A stretch of DNA of 64,000 nt from Lathyrus oleraceus (lineage: Eukaryota > Streptophyta > Magnoliopsida > Fabales > Fabaceae): contig NC_066580.1 in assembly GCF_024323335.1 (NCBI RefSeq), positions 441,149,351 through 441,213,350 on the forward strand. The letters are read 5' to 3'. Positions 49,290 through 64,000 of this stretch are shown in pieces (the first letter of the stretch is position 1; every line of letters begins with the position of its first letter). The notes beneath the pieces are model-generated. The model did no database searches and was not told where the DNA came from. It saw only the letters and a list, made by a program, of their open reading frames with translations. Made by a program: the position numbers and the translations under genes.

Positions 49290-50640
49290 ATTCTTGGCAT
49301 GAAGCATGACTCTAGCCATCTCTTGAAGAGTTCTATTTTTACATTCAACAACCTCATTTTGTTGAGGAGTAATGGGGTTGAGAACTCGTGAGCAATTTCT
49401 TAAGAGGAAAAGAATTCAGAGAAGGTAGAATTCTCAAATTCCCTTCCATGGTTACTCCAAATTCGAATGATCTAGTCAATATATTTCCCTTTCTCACGCT
49501 GCAGTCGTTGGCATAGTCTTTCAAATATGGTGATAGTATTAGATTTTTCTCGAAGAAAGTCTACCCGAGTGTACCTTTGAATTATCATCAACACATACAA
49601 AAATATATCGCCTTCCACCTAAGATTTCTACTTGCATAGATCCCATAAGATCCATGTGAAGTAACTCAAGAACTCTGGAGGTGGTAAGATGTTGCACCTT
49701 CTCTTGTGACATCTTAGTCTGTTTGTCTATCCGATAGTATCCACAAATCTTCCCTTCTTCAATCTTGAGACTAAGAAGCCCAAGGATGGTCTTTTCGGGC
49801 ACAATCTTCCTCATGCTTCTCAAATTCATATGACCAAGTTTTCTGTCGCAGCTTGATTTCATCTTCTTTAGAGTTCATCATGCTTAAGGTTGATCCTTTG
49901 ACTTTGAACACCACATATAGCAAATGTTTGATGATCTAATACCCTTCATTATTTGTTCCAGTTGTTTGTTAGTGACAATGCATTCAGAATAATTGAAATT
50001 CACACAGCTCTTGATCACACAGTTGGCTAATGCTAATGAGATTTGTAATAAGACTTTCAACAAGAAGAACATCATCTAAAGTAGAAAGGCCTAGATAATT
50101 CAGTTTTCCTTTTCCAGTGATCTTTCATTTGACACCATCACCAAAAGTAACATAGTTATTTGAGTAAGGTTTTACCTCTTTTAAGCAGTTTTTTTTCACC
50201 AATCATGTGTTTGGAGCTTCTATTGTCTAAATACTAATCTTCATGGGATGACGCCCTTAATGAAGTATGTGAAATGTGACTTGTAGTTGCCTCTTTGACT
50301 GTCTATCATTGTTGAAGATGGCTATTCTTTGAAGTGTTCCTAATAAGATATTTATGGTATTGGTAGTAAGGTTTTTGACACAGTTTGAAGCAAAAAGATA
50401 TTGTATGACCTTGTTATCATAGTGGTGATATACCCATGAAGCTTTGTTGTAAATGTTTTTGTGCTGGTAATGATGTCGAACATGATGTTAAGACATATAG
50501 TTTGACATAAGGAACTTAGTCTTTTGACTGGAGGAATAAACTTATGGTTTTCATTCATGAAACTAGAGTCAAACCTGATTCTTTTCATATCTCTAGAAGT
50601 CTTGCCAACTCATAGGATTTCATCAAGAGTCCAAAACCAT
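49290..50640 (-). mobile_element. Copia remnant: protease region, GAG-pre-integrase, integrase start
   Basis: Minus strand from 50300 down: a degenerate protease/aspartic region, YVTFGDGVK-like text, then SECIVTNKQLEQIMKG (49884-50075), KLGHMNLRSMRKI (49539-49862, the histidine part of the zinc finger), RVLELLHMDLMG (first integrase Asp) and YIFVCVDDNSK. Further down, in other frames, are IRSD/EGN-like and PQQN.VVERKN-like pieces ending with EMARVM near 49290. Frameshifts and loss of most of pol make it dead. 50300-50640 shows only weak gag-like similarity. Confidence 0.8.
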
Positions 50641-50809
50641 AATTTAACATACAAGAGATTATAGCTATAATATCATTTTCATTTTTGTATAAATTAAACC
50701 ACCAGAATAATATGAAAATGACAAATATAAATTAATAAATCTGGAGTATACAATGAAGTAAAAGTAAAATAGAACCGAAAATAGTGTTTCTAATACAAAT
50801 ATTATACTA

Positions 50810-51851
50810 CTACATATGACGGACTCGAACACCCTTTTTTCTACGATGCCTGGTGTATTGCGGTGTCTCTCGTGCCTCCCCCATCATGGCATCTTCAACG
50901 TACCTCGCCTCAGAGCCTTCAGAAAAGACTCTTCTGTCTCTACGCATTTGCTCAATCTCCATGATACAATGACATATAGGCAACACATCAACAACATGAT
51001 CTTCCCTAGCCTGCTCCTCCTCTAGGATCTCCTGATGAGTTGTCCTAGGTGGATCTCCTGGAACATTTGGTGTCATATAAGGATGTGACACCCTGGAAAA
51101 CCACTGGATGTAGTTGTGTACAATACTTCAGTCTCTATGAGATATGGTACTTTATGCCTCCTCTAGTACCATATGATTAAGATAATCATCAAACTTGGTA
51201 TCCATATCTCTATATGTCATAATGGGAGGATCATACTCAAAAGGGTCTCTGAAAATAAACTGCATGTAACTGAACTGCCACATGACGCTCTCATGCATAT
51301 GAGGATACATCATACGTGAACTTCAAGCCAACCATTTTGAGTATAAGGATATGTCGTCAAAAGGATGTGTCTCGAGGTGAGTGATATAAGTATGGAAGTG
51401 TATATCCTCTACTACCATGTTGTCAAGATACACTCGGTATGGCTCTGTTTCCTGATTCACTCTGAGTGGGACGAATGCAGAAGCATGTAGCATATCCTCA
51501 GTGTAGGTCGGAAGAGATGACCATCCGGATATGCCTGGGAAGTACTAGAGGATCCAAGCTTGAAAATGGTACATATGAATCATTAGTAAAATATGCACAA
51601 ATGGACGAAGTATAAGTTTACGAAAAGACAAATGAAACACTAAAAGACGCAGAAATATTATCATCAATAGTGTGATCTTGCCTGTCATTTGTTTGGTCTT
51701 CCGCATACAACCTTCTTCAAACTTTGAGTATAGGTAGACCAAACAATCAGCCTCCCAATTGTACTCATGGATCTTATCCAAGTCATCAAAGTATCACAGA
51801 TATACCACATCCACATAAGTGATACTTTTGTCCACAAAAAATAGACGTGTA
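50810..51851 (-). pseudogene. Plant mobile domain (PMD, MAIN-like) pseudogene, 3' part
   Basis: Minus strand reads VDKSITYVDVVYL, KIHEYNWEADCLVYLYSKF, EEGCMRKTKQMTGKITLL and, after breaks, YRVYLDNMVVEDIHFHTY, RVSHPYMTPNVPGDPPR and a RRKKGVRVRHM end. This is the transposon-derived PMD family, often labelled protein-phosphatase-7 long-form-like in legume annotation, which occurs as a gene in some Mutator-type transposons. In-frame stops (for example near 51323) and frameshifts disable it. The 5' part is at 54494-55096, separated by an LTR. Confidence 0.8.
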
Positions 51852-54493
51852 TGTCATACCCCAAATTTACCCAACCTCTTACACAATTTTCATGACCCTA
51901 ATGCATAGGCATACATTCATCACCTCATCATCCCATTTGCATTTACATTCATAACAAGAAAGCATACTACATAGACTCAAGGCATGATGTTCATATATGA
52001 GAATCACCAAGATCTCTTGATCATGTTAGGATGTGCCCAATCAACCCTAAATCCTAATTGATATCTTCAAGCACTCTTTGACTTTGTGAGACTACATAAG
52101 TCACCTCACTCACCTCTGAAACCCTAATTGGATGGTGAGCCTTAATGGGGAACATTGCTTGATCATCTTGTCATCTATAGGCCTCAACCATAATCCTTTG
52201 ATCCTTTGTGGCTTGTACAAGTCATCATTTGACTTTGTGCTTTGGCCTTTGCCCTTGAGGGAACCCTAATATCCAACCACTGGTTAGTCTTTAACCTTGT
52301 GAAACTACACCTCATGCACACCCAAACCCTAGTTGGTATGACTTTGGCCCTTAAGGAACCTTTTGATCCAAGAAACCTTAGTTGTTCCCTTTGCTTCTAT
52401 GACTTTCCTTATTGCTTGAAACCATATTTCATGGATATTGCATTTGATCACTTTATTATCCATTAATCCATTTACATTCAATCCAAACTCACTTCATTCA
52501 TCATTCATCCAAGGAACCCAAGAGATTAACTTTTGCCAAAGTTTGACTTTGATCAACATTTGACTTTTTGGTCAAACTTGACAAAAGTCAATGCATATTT
52601 CCAAAACCCTAATCTTCACAAATTTCAATCATCATCCACCAAACACCCATCCATTTCATCCATAGTTAGCAATACAAGTGAAAGTTTTAGTTTGAACTTT
52701 GAATTTTAAAAGAATCACATGATTTCATCCATAAGCAAGGAACATAATCATCTTTCAAATCATAGAGGCTTGGTTTCTATCAAGACTTACTCATTTAGTC
52801 TTCCAACAATCAACATTGTGCCTTAGAATTTAAGAAACTTCAAAAATGCAAGTTAGGGCATGTTGGTTTGGCCAAGTTTTGGCAAGTTTGGCCTACCATT
52901 TGGTCCAAACCCCATAACCTTTTCATCTTTTAACCTTTTGAGGATCTACTTCAATCCAAATGTCATTTATGAACTCCTCTCCGACTTTTTTTCAAGACAC
53001 AAAACCTAATTCAATACCTAAGAACCTCAAAATTAGGATTGGCCAAGTTAGGTCAAGTTGCCTAGTCAGGCCTAAAAGCATGTCATAACCACCACTTGAC
53101 ACCTTTGGCATTTTCACCTCAAAACATATTTTGACCTAATTTGTTTTATATTGTGTTAAGGGCATGGCAAAGATGATTTGGTCTGAGTTTGGTTCAAAAT
53201 GCACGAGCCAATTTTAATTGGCTTAAGTGCAAAAATCATGCCTCACCATGCTGCATGTTGCGGGCCAGATCAACCAAACCATATTACTTCATCACTAACC
53301 ATTGATTTTGTTGACATGATTTATCATTAACCATTGATTTCTAACCACTAACTTTCATCACTAATCATTTTTCATTTACTCATTTGTCATTACATATCAA
53401 AAAGAACAAAACATGATAAAATCAAAAGGTAAAAAAATGCATTCATCTATTACCCACTATTGGACTTAGAGGACTCATTAAGACCCTTGCACTTGGACCT
53501 TGCCCTAATTCTTGACCCAATGCTCTAACTTGGATCTTAATTTGTAGCTTGTAATCTTTTATTGTAAGAATGACATTCATGGCACTATCCTAGGGAGACA
53601 TGCTCTTAAGTCCATTATCCACTTGTTAGCATAGGTGACTTCACACACACAAGGCTTTCTCTTGGGCTACCTTACAATGAGATCATTTATTTCTCGCGTT
53701 TGTTATCTTGTAAGTATCCATGTATATCACCATTTCAAAAATCAATAAGCAATAAATCCTTTATCCAACGCCAATCGACATTTTCTCAATCAAATTCAAA
53801 ATACAATAAAGATACAATTAGAATTGTGCGCCACGAGCCTTAAGTGGTGGGGAATGGGTAAGAATGGAGTTCTCCTACCCTTACTCTGAGTATTTTAGAC
53901 ACAAGATGCTTGACTTGTTTGTCTGAAACATTCACCTTCGCCCATAGTCTTTAGTGCAATTCTAATAAAAAACAACTCTTTTCAAAAACCCTAAAACAAA
54001 CATCAACTTATCAAACTTATTTTTCCGCCTTAGGGCATCACTTCGAAAACCCTTTTTCAAGGTAAAATTAACCAACACACAAACATTTTCTACTTCGAAC
54101 TACGGAGCTCTGATTCTTCATCCCCCGATGAATGATATGTAGGCACAAGGGCTCCAATCCTTGACGAGCACAATAATAAAAAACTCAAATCTCATTTTTC
54201 CCTCATTTTTCCTAATAATAAGAAAACTTTAAGATAAATACTCACGCACGTAGACAACATAAATGGTTCCCATGGAGTACCATGGACGTGATGGATGATA
54301 ATATCTTCCCCTTGCGTAACCGACTTCCGAACCCATATTTGGTTGCGAGACCAATCATTTTCATATTTTTTTTCATTAAAGGGTTTTATCGACTATTTTT
54401 CTTTTCCTCTCTTATAGGAAGAAATAAAATCTGGTGGCGACTCAGTTTCATTGTTTGACATTTTTAGTCAGTCAGTTTTTCGTGGTAGCGACA
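51852..54493 (+). mobile_element. Solo LTR, Ogre-like, 2,642 bp, plus strand
   Basis: It starts TGTCATACCCCAAATTT and ends GGTAGCGACA. Near its 3' end are the U5 block (GGTTCCCATGGAGTACC at 54266; AACCGACTTCCGAACCC at 54318) and TGGCGACTC (54435-54443). The PMD frame is continuous across it when it is removed. Flanks GTGTA (51847-51851) and ATGTC (54494-54498) match at only three of five bases, so the target duplication has decayed or lost bases. It has no coding content; the frame 52242-52466 is not a gene. Confidence 0.85.
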
Positions 54494-55096
54494 ATGTCAA
54501 TCAAATACAATAATAGGTGTGACCTATGCCTCGCAACCTTCTCGTCATCACCAGCAACTTGTTCTACATCATGCAGTTGTTGTGTATACAACCTCTCCAA
54601 AAATTAAAACCTAGCATAAGCCCTTCAGTGGCTTCTAACTCCTTCATGGCTTCCCATGGGTCATCTTCCAAACTCGTAATCTTTCGACCATGATTGATGA
54701 ATTTTAAAGCATCACGGTCCTATAGAAAAATAAATCATCATTGGAAACTTCGAATATTATAACAAACATGATATTTCAAAGAATGAATACAACTGAGTTT
54801 TGCCTCTCCATTCTAGACATGTCTTGAAGTATGGTCCATGTATAGAGGCAACAACGATAAGTCTGAAGGGCATCCTCTAAACCCCTCGGGGGCCTCCGGT
54901 GCCACCGATGCCTAAGTAGATGATATATGTCTCGTACGGAAAGACGAAAGCTAAGATGCATGAGTCCCGAAATTGATGCTTCTGCATCAACCGAGCTAGA
55001 AATAATAGGTGTCTGCAAGGCTTGGACTCTTTCCTTCTAAACCGATGCATTCTCTGCAACTTTGTCATGCCTCAACTTATCTTGCTTATCAGCCAT
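54494..55096 (-). pseudogene. Plant mobile domain pseudogene, 5' part
   Basis: Minus strand begins MADKQDKLRHDKVAENA at 55096 and meets a stop within about 20 codons. It continues through a spacer-like segment (54776-55018) and ends with pieces resembling the PMD text around the family's RLYTQQLHDVE motif and HRSHLLLYLI, which joins to TRLFFVDKS at 51851 once the LTR is removed. Several stops and shifts. Confidence 0.7.
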
Positions 55097-55934
55097 AATG
55101 CTCGTAAGTCAAACACACAAGCATTATACATATGAAACACAATGAGATCAAGCTAAAAAATGCAGCCTGATAAATTTTGGAGATGCATCTCCAGATTCTA
55201 GAAATCAAAATATTTTAGAAAATTTCGGAGATGCATCTTCGTAAGGTTCTACAACTCATAAGCACGTTAATGGCGGAAATGCAGTCCATGATAACATCTA
55301 AAACAATGCATTGACCATTTAAACCACATATCAAACACATTGCTCATTTTAATAACATATATAAACTACCTATTACATAACCTAATGCTCAATTTCTACA
55401 ACTGTATATATAAATTAAAAAAGTTCAGAAAAATAAAAATTTTATCAAATGTGAAGTTAGTTTGATGTTGAGGAGCTTTTTGATCGATTTGATGTTGATG
55501 AAAGAAGCTTTGAAGTGTGTTGAATGATTTTGAGAGAATGTGATTTGAGAGAGCTTAAGAGACTCGAGAGGTTGAGAGTATTTTGAGAAGTGAAGAACGA
55601 GAAAGGATTTGACATATTTTTATTAAAACAACATTTGAAGATGCATTTCCATAAGTTACACGAAGATACATTTCTATAAAAAAAATGCATTGTCTTAGGG
55701 TCTGACTCAAAAACGAATGTATTTAAGGCGCATCTAGAAATGCATCTCTGAATTCTACAAGTATTTTTTATTTTTCACGAAAGTGTGACAACAATTCTTA
55801 GAATACCTTAAACAACTCTCATTACTTTTCACTTGAAAAGTCAAAATTATTCTATAAAACATTTTAAAGGTAATTTTAACTTCTTGCATTATTTTGTAGT
55901 GATAATTTTGTTTAAACTAACCGTCCTCTTTAAT
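55097..55934. repeat. Flank of the PMD pseudogene with repeated GATGCAT palindromes
   Basis: GGAGATGCATCTCC (55181) and near copies around 55230, 55634, 55660 and 55734 recur here. I think they are subterminal repeats of the transposon that carried the PMD gene. No coding region supported. Confidence 0.45.
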
Positions 55935-56165
55935 CTAGTGCGCTTTCAACCTTCGCCTTCCTTTTTACTTTCATCATCCCTTCATCTTTCTTTTTCTTCT
56001 TTAATTCATTTCTTTTTTCCCTTTGTTTTCTCTCTCTTTTCTTTCCATCTTTTACTCTTACATTTATTTTCCTTCTTTCTTTCCCCTCTTTTTTTCTTTC
56101 ATTTTCATCCTTTTTCTTTTTTATTCTATCTTGTCTCTCTTTTCTTGTTGTTAGTCTTATGTTTT
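55935..56165 (+). repeat. Polypyrimidine (CT-rich) tract
   Basis: About 230 bp almost purely T and C on the plus strand. It produces open frames on both strands (55833-56207 plus, 55930-56169 minus) that are compositional artefacts. It lies beyond the 3' end of the kinase gene. Confidence 0.9.
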
Positions 56166-56844
56166 TCATCTAAACTTTTTGCTTATTCTTTTGATGAAGA
56201 CTTGTGAGTTTTTAGAATTTTTCTATTAAAATTTGCATCTTGATATACTAATGCTGTATGGATTGAGTTATTTGATCAAGTTTACTCTAAATGTATAATT
56301 ATGCTTATAATATTATTCATGTAAATTTTGTCCAATAGTTATTACTCTGGTTTTTGCAGGCATCAAAAGTATATAGAGAGATGTTTTAAAAAAAAAAGAG
56401 TGGAAATCTAAAAATCTAAATATATTACTCTGGTTCTTCCTTCTTTTTTTCTCATTTTGGATAGAATAAAAGATTTTTATTTATAGTTACACATTACATG
56501 TTATGGCACAAGTAAATCCAGAAAACCCTGACACTTAAAAAATAATGTACACTGATGGAAACTCTCAACTTTGATACCTGAAGCCAATCCAAGCAGGGTC
56601 TATACACACTGTATGAAACACTTCTTGACAGAGTCCTCTAGACTAAGCTTTTAACACAATCCTCTTCGAGACGCCATAGTCAATATTACTGTAGTTTTAG
56701 TGTTCCATAAAATGGCCAGAGAGTGCAAAATTTGCAGAACAAATATCTCAATGGCTTCAACACAATCTGCACAGGAGATCATCTTAAAAGGAAACTCCAC
56801 CACTCCCAAATCTGAATCATCTCCGCCTCTGAAACACTTCTAAC
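56166..56844 (-). other. 3' flank of the kinase gene, probably including its 3' untranslated region
   Basis: There are no open frames of note. From 56844 down to about 56480 the sequence is less AT-rich and probably transcribed; a minus-strand AATAAA-type signal (TTTATT on plus, about 56477) is a possible polyadenylation site. Confidence 0.35.
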
Positions 56845-61992
<5,148 letters not shown>

Positions 61993-62089
61993 GGTGTTTG
62001 AAAAATGGATCAAAAGCAATGGAAAAAATTGGATATATGAGAAAAATTATCATTCATTGAGAAATGAAACCGTGTATGAGGTGTAGATG

Positions 62090-62225
62090 ATTAAGAGAGA
62101 GAAAGAAGAGAGAGAGAAAGAGAGGAAGGAATGGGGCAGGGACGACGAAGAAGGGAAGAAGAAGGAGAAGGTGAAGATGGTCAAAAGAGACTTTTTGAAA
62201 TATGAAAGAAGAGAGAGAAAAAACA
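62090..62225 (-). promoter_or_regulatory. CT-rich 5' leader/promoter tract of the kinase gene
   Basis: On the coding (minus) strand it is a long CTT/CTC run 100-230 bases upstream of the ATG, typical of plant 5' leaders and Y-patch promoters. The transcription start is not determinable here. Confidence 0.5.
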
Positions 62226-62670
62226 CAATTAAGAAGATAATTAATATAATCACGAAATAACTAAAACAGAATTAAAACAATTGAGCTGTAATAATGGATT
62301 TGTGTATATTAATTCTTTCATCTTTCAACTTAGTTGTCACATTCTCACATTAGTTTTTACTTATTTTGAGAAATATGACATGTTAACAACTCTTATTTTC
62401 TGGTTTGGATTGTTTTTTGTTAAGAAATTATTTTAATGAAAAAATAGTTGTTTGGATTTTTTTGGGTGAGATGATTAAGTTGAAGCTTGTGGTTTCTTTT
62501 TTAAGTGTAATGACATTAATGAAGTTTGAGTTTGAGATTCACTTTCTATGTATGATTTATTTAATATATATTTTACAACAAATGAATTTTGTTAGAGTCA
62601 GTATGATTTGGGAGGAAGAAAGTAATTCATAATTAAGTCTCTCTTTTGAATTTTATCTATTTAAATTATT

Positions 62671-62674
<4 letters not shown>
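62226..62674. other. Upstream intergenic DNA of the kinase gene
   Basis: AT-rich; no gene or element recognised before the TA microsatellite. Confidence 0.5.

Positions 62675-62741
<67 letters not shown>
62675..62741. repeat. (TA)n microsatellite
   Basis: TA run of about 66 bp directly abutting the LTR that follows, which obscures the LTR's left end. Confidence 0.97.
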
Positions 62742-62744
<3 letters not shown>

Positions 62745-63310
62745 CATACCGTAATTTATCGAATAGGTGACCGACTCAAGAAAGGAGAAATTTAAGGACT
62801 TTCTGTCTAAGCACTTCGTTCCTTTGGACCTCATGATCGAGAGACTTATGTACATTCTGGAATTTTCGAGGTCGAGTAGTGCGGTCGGGGATGAAGAGAT
62901 AGTGTGTTGAGTATGCCGAAGGCACTAAAATGACCAAGTCGAACCCCGATCATGAGAGTGTTGGTGTACGACATGAATAGGTTGGACTCGGTCTCCTGGA
63001 AATGTTGGTCGACGACATGAACGGCCATATGTAACAGTTTGATGTAGCTCCATGGTTGTATGAGAGTTATATAAACTGATGAGAAAGACATTACATGATG
63101 ATAAAAGAGGACGTTTGACGTTATTGGCATCATAAAAATATGGAATTTAAAGGGACTCTTCTTAAAAGGGCCCTTAGAGGCATGATAGTATAAAAATGCT
63201 TTCCATCGAGAAAGAAAGGACAGACATCGAAAACCTCGTACATACAATACGATTGTGATCTTGCCTGACCCGTCTCAGGGAGATTAGCCAAATAGTGTTT
63301 ATCAGGAACA
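62742..63310 (+). mobile_element. 5' LTR of a Ty3/gypsy element, about 570 bp
   Basis: The left end is TATCATACCG, apparently TGTCATACC with one change; the right end is CAGGAACA just before a primer-binding site. TATATAAA (63068-63075) is a good core promoter about 240 bases before the LTR end. The opposite-strand frame 62846-63247 is a shadow. Confidence 0.65.
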
Positions 63311-63311
63311 T

Positions 63312-63330
63312 TATGCGCCCACCGTGGGGC
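63312..63330 (+). other. Primer-binding site of the Ty3/gypsy element
   Basis: TATGCGCCCACCGTGGGGC closely matches the TGGCGCCCACCGTGGGGC site familiar from plant Ty3/gypsy elements, with the leading TGG altered. It is one base after the LTR end. Confidence 0.75.
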
Positions 63331-63382
63331 ATTGGTAAAACTTTCTCAGGCCTCACAAAAAAATACATTTCATCATAGCAAT

Positions 63383-64000
63383 ATGATGTCTGGATCATCT
63401 CCTAGCATGAGTGAACCCCGCACCCCATCTAAAATGGCAAAACACCTTACAATTATGAAGAATCTGCGCCAACAAAATGAATCTTTGCAAGAAAGTATCC
63501 ACACATTATAGAAATCTCAAAGCACTAAGGAAGATGGAGATAAGGAGGAGCTTATGGATCTTCAACCTCTTTCAGAGGTGATTTGGGGCGATCAAGTCCC
63601 AGAAAACTTCAAACCACCACATTTACCATCATTTTATGGAAAAAGTGATTCGTATGAGCATGTAATATCAATTAACAATCAAATGGAAATAGTTGGAGCT
63701 TCTGACTCCTTGAAATGCAAGCTTATGGCGTGAACGTTCAAGTATGTGGCAATGCGCTAGTATATGAGCTTTCATAAATTATCAATCACCGGTTACCAGG
63801 ATCTAACCAGGAAAATGGTGCACCATTTCTCGGCCAGCAAACATAGAAAGGTGACCACTACCTACTTGTTCAACGTCCTCCAGGGACCCTCTAAGTCCCT
63901 CGGAGAATATATAGTGTGATTCAATGAAGAAACTATAAAGGTATCTCATCCTAATCAGGAAATATTCGTGGGAGCTGTCCAAAATGGCCTAAAAGTCGAC
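63383..64000 (+). pseudogene. Ty3/gypsy gag, broken, runs off right edge
   Basis: Frame from ATGATGTCTGG (63383): a hydrophilic N-terminus, then KPPHLPSFYGKSDSYEHV, INNQMEIVGASDSLKCKL, YMSFHKLSITGYQDL, VHHFSASKHRKV and VLQGPSKSLGEYIV. This is the retrotransposon gag core (LPSFDGxxDPxEH, FKD, RQGPxESLxxY pattern), Tat/Athila-like in style. Four in-frame stops occur: after IHTL (~63508), after KLMA (~63732), within the R-Y pair (~63757) and after EYIV (~63915). At least the stops replacing R and W are explained by C-to-T or G-to-A transitions. The rest of the element is outside the window. Confidence 0.85.

Noticed and set aside
55833..56207. 124-codon plus frame and 79-codon minus frame, very hydrophobic and very charged respectively
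   Set aside because: Both are translations of one polypyrimidine tract.

Overview
This window is nuclear DNA of a flowering plant, most likely a legume and probably of the pea/vetch group (Fabeae). Long Ogre-like Ty3/gypsy LTRs dominate it. Two intron-containing, plant-type genes sit in a deep pile of nested, decayed retrotransposons. The species call is an inference from LTR style and gene content; nothing was searched.

Layout. 1-2440: SIRE/Maximus-type Ty1/copia pol remnant (minus). 2441-13583: primer-binding site and leader of an Ogre-like element, its LTR (LTR-A), a 4.6-kb solo LTR inserted in LTR-A, and a further LTR (LTR-B). 13584-23095: a LINE (minus) split by a 7,080-bp inverted-repeat element with a perfect 5-bp target duplication. 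23106-25345: a K/N-rich pseudo-reading frame, a SINE with a 13-bp target duplication, and an RNase-H-like remnant. 28015-34678: a copia element split by a 4.66-kb solo LTR with a perfect target duplication. 34679-38580: chromovirus LTR and chromodomain end, then a truncated LTR with an internal 0.7-kb tandem duplication. 38585-41466: a copia element folded on itself by an inversion and carrying a TRIM. 41805-42686: a non-autonomous hAT-like element. 45618-48445: intact nucleobase-ascorbate transporter gene (14 exons, minus). 49290-55096: copia remnant and a plant-mobile-domain (PMD) pseudogene split by a 2.6-kb LTR. 56845-61992: intact calcium-dependent protein kinase gene (12 exons, minus; CPK16/18/28 group). 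62661-64000: TA microsatellite, then the 5' LTR, primer-binding site and broken gag of a Ty3/gypsy element that runs off the window.

Most notable structure. The element at 14331-21410 has two inverted LTR copies, so both outer ends are LTR 5' (U3) termini, and it is flanked by CATAT on both sides. Its arms are colinear (1620 + 521 bp on each side). The left arm alone carries 1,727 bp, starting GTCAGT and ending TTTTGTAG exactly where the right arm is joined. The right arm therefore looks like cDNA of a spliced transcript, which implies an intron inside the LTR. Splicing of a read-through RNA would make the hairpin arms fully complementary, so the locus is a candidate source of silencing RNA against its own family.

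The two genes are unrelated single genes: a plasma-membrane-type purine/uracil permease homologue and a lipid-anchored Ca2+ sensor kinase. Their exon phases close without frameshift and both look functional. Everything else is mobile DNA or AT-rich spacer.
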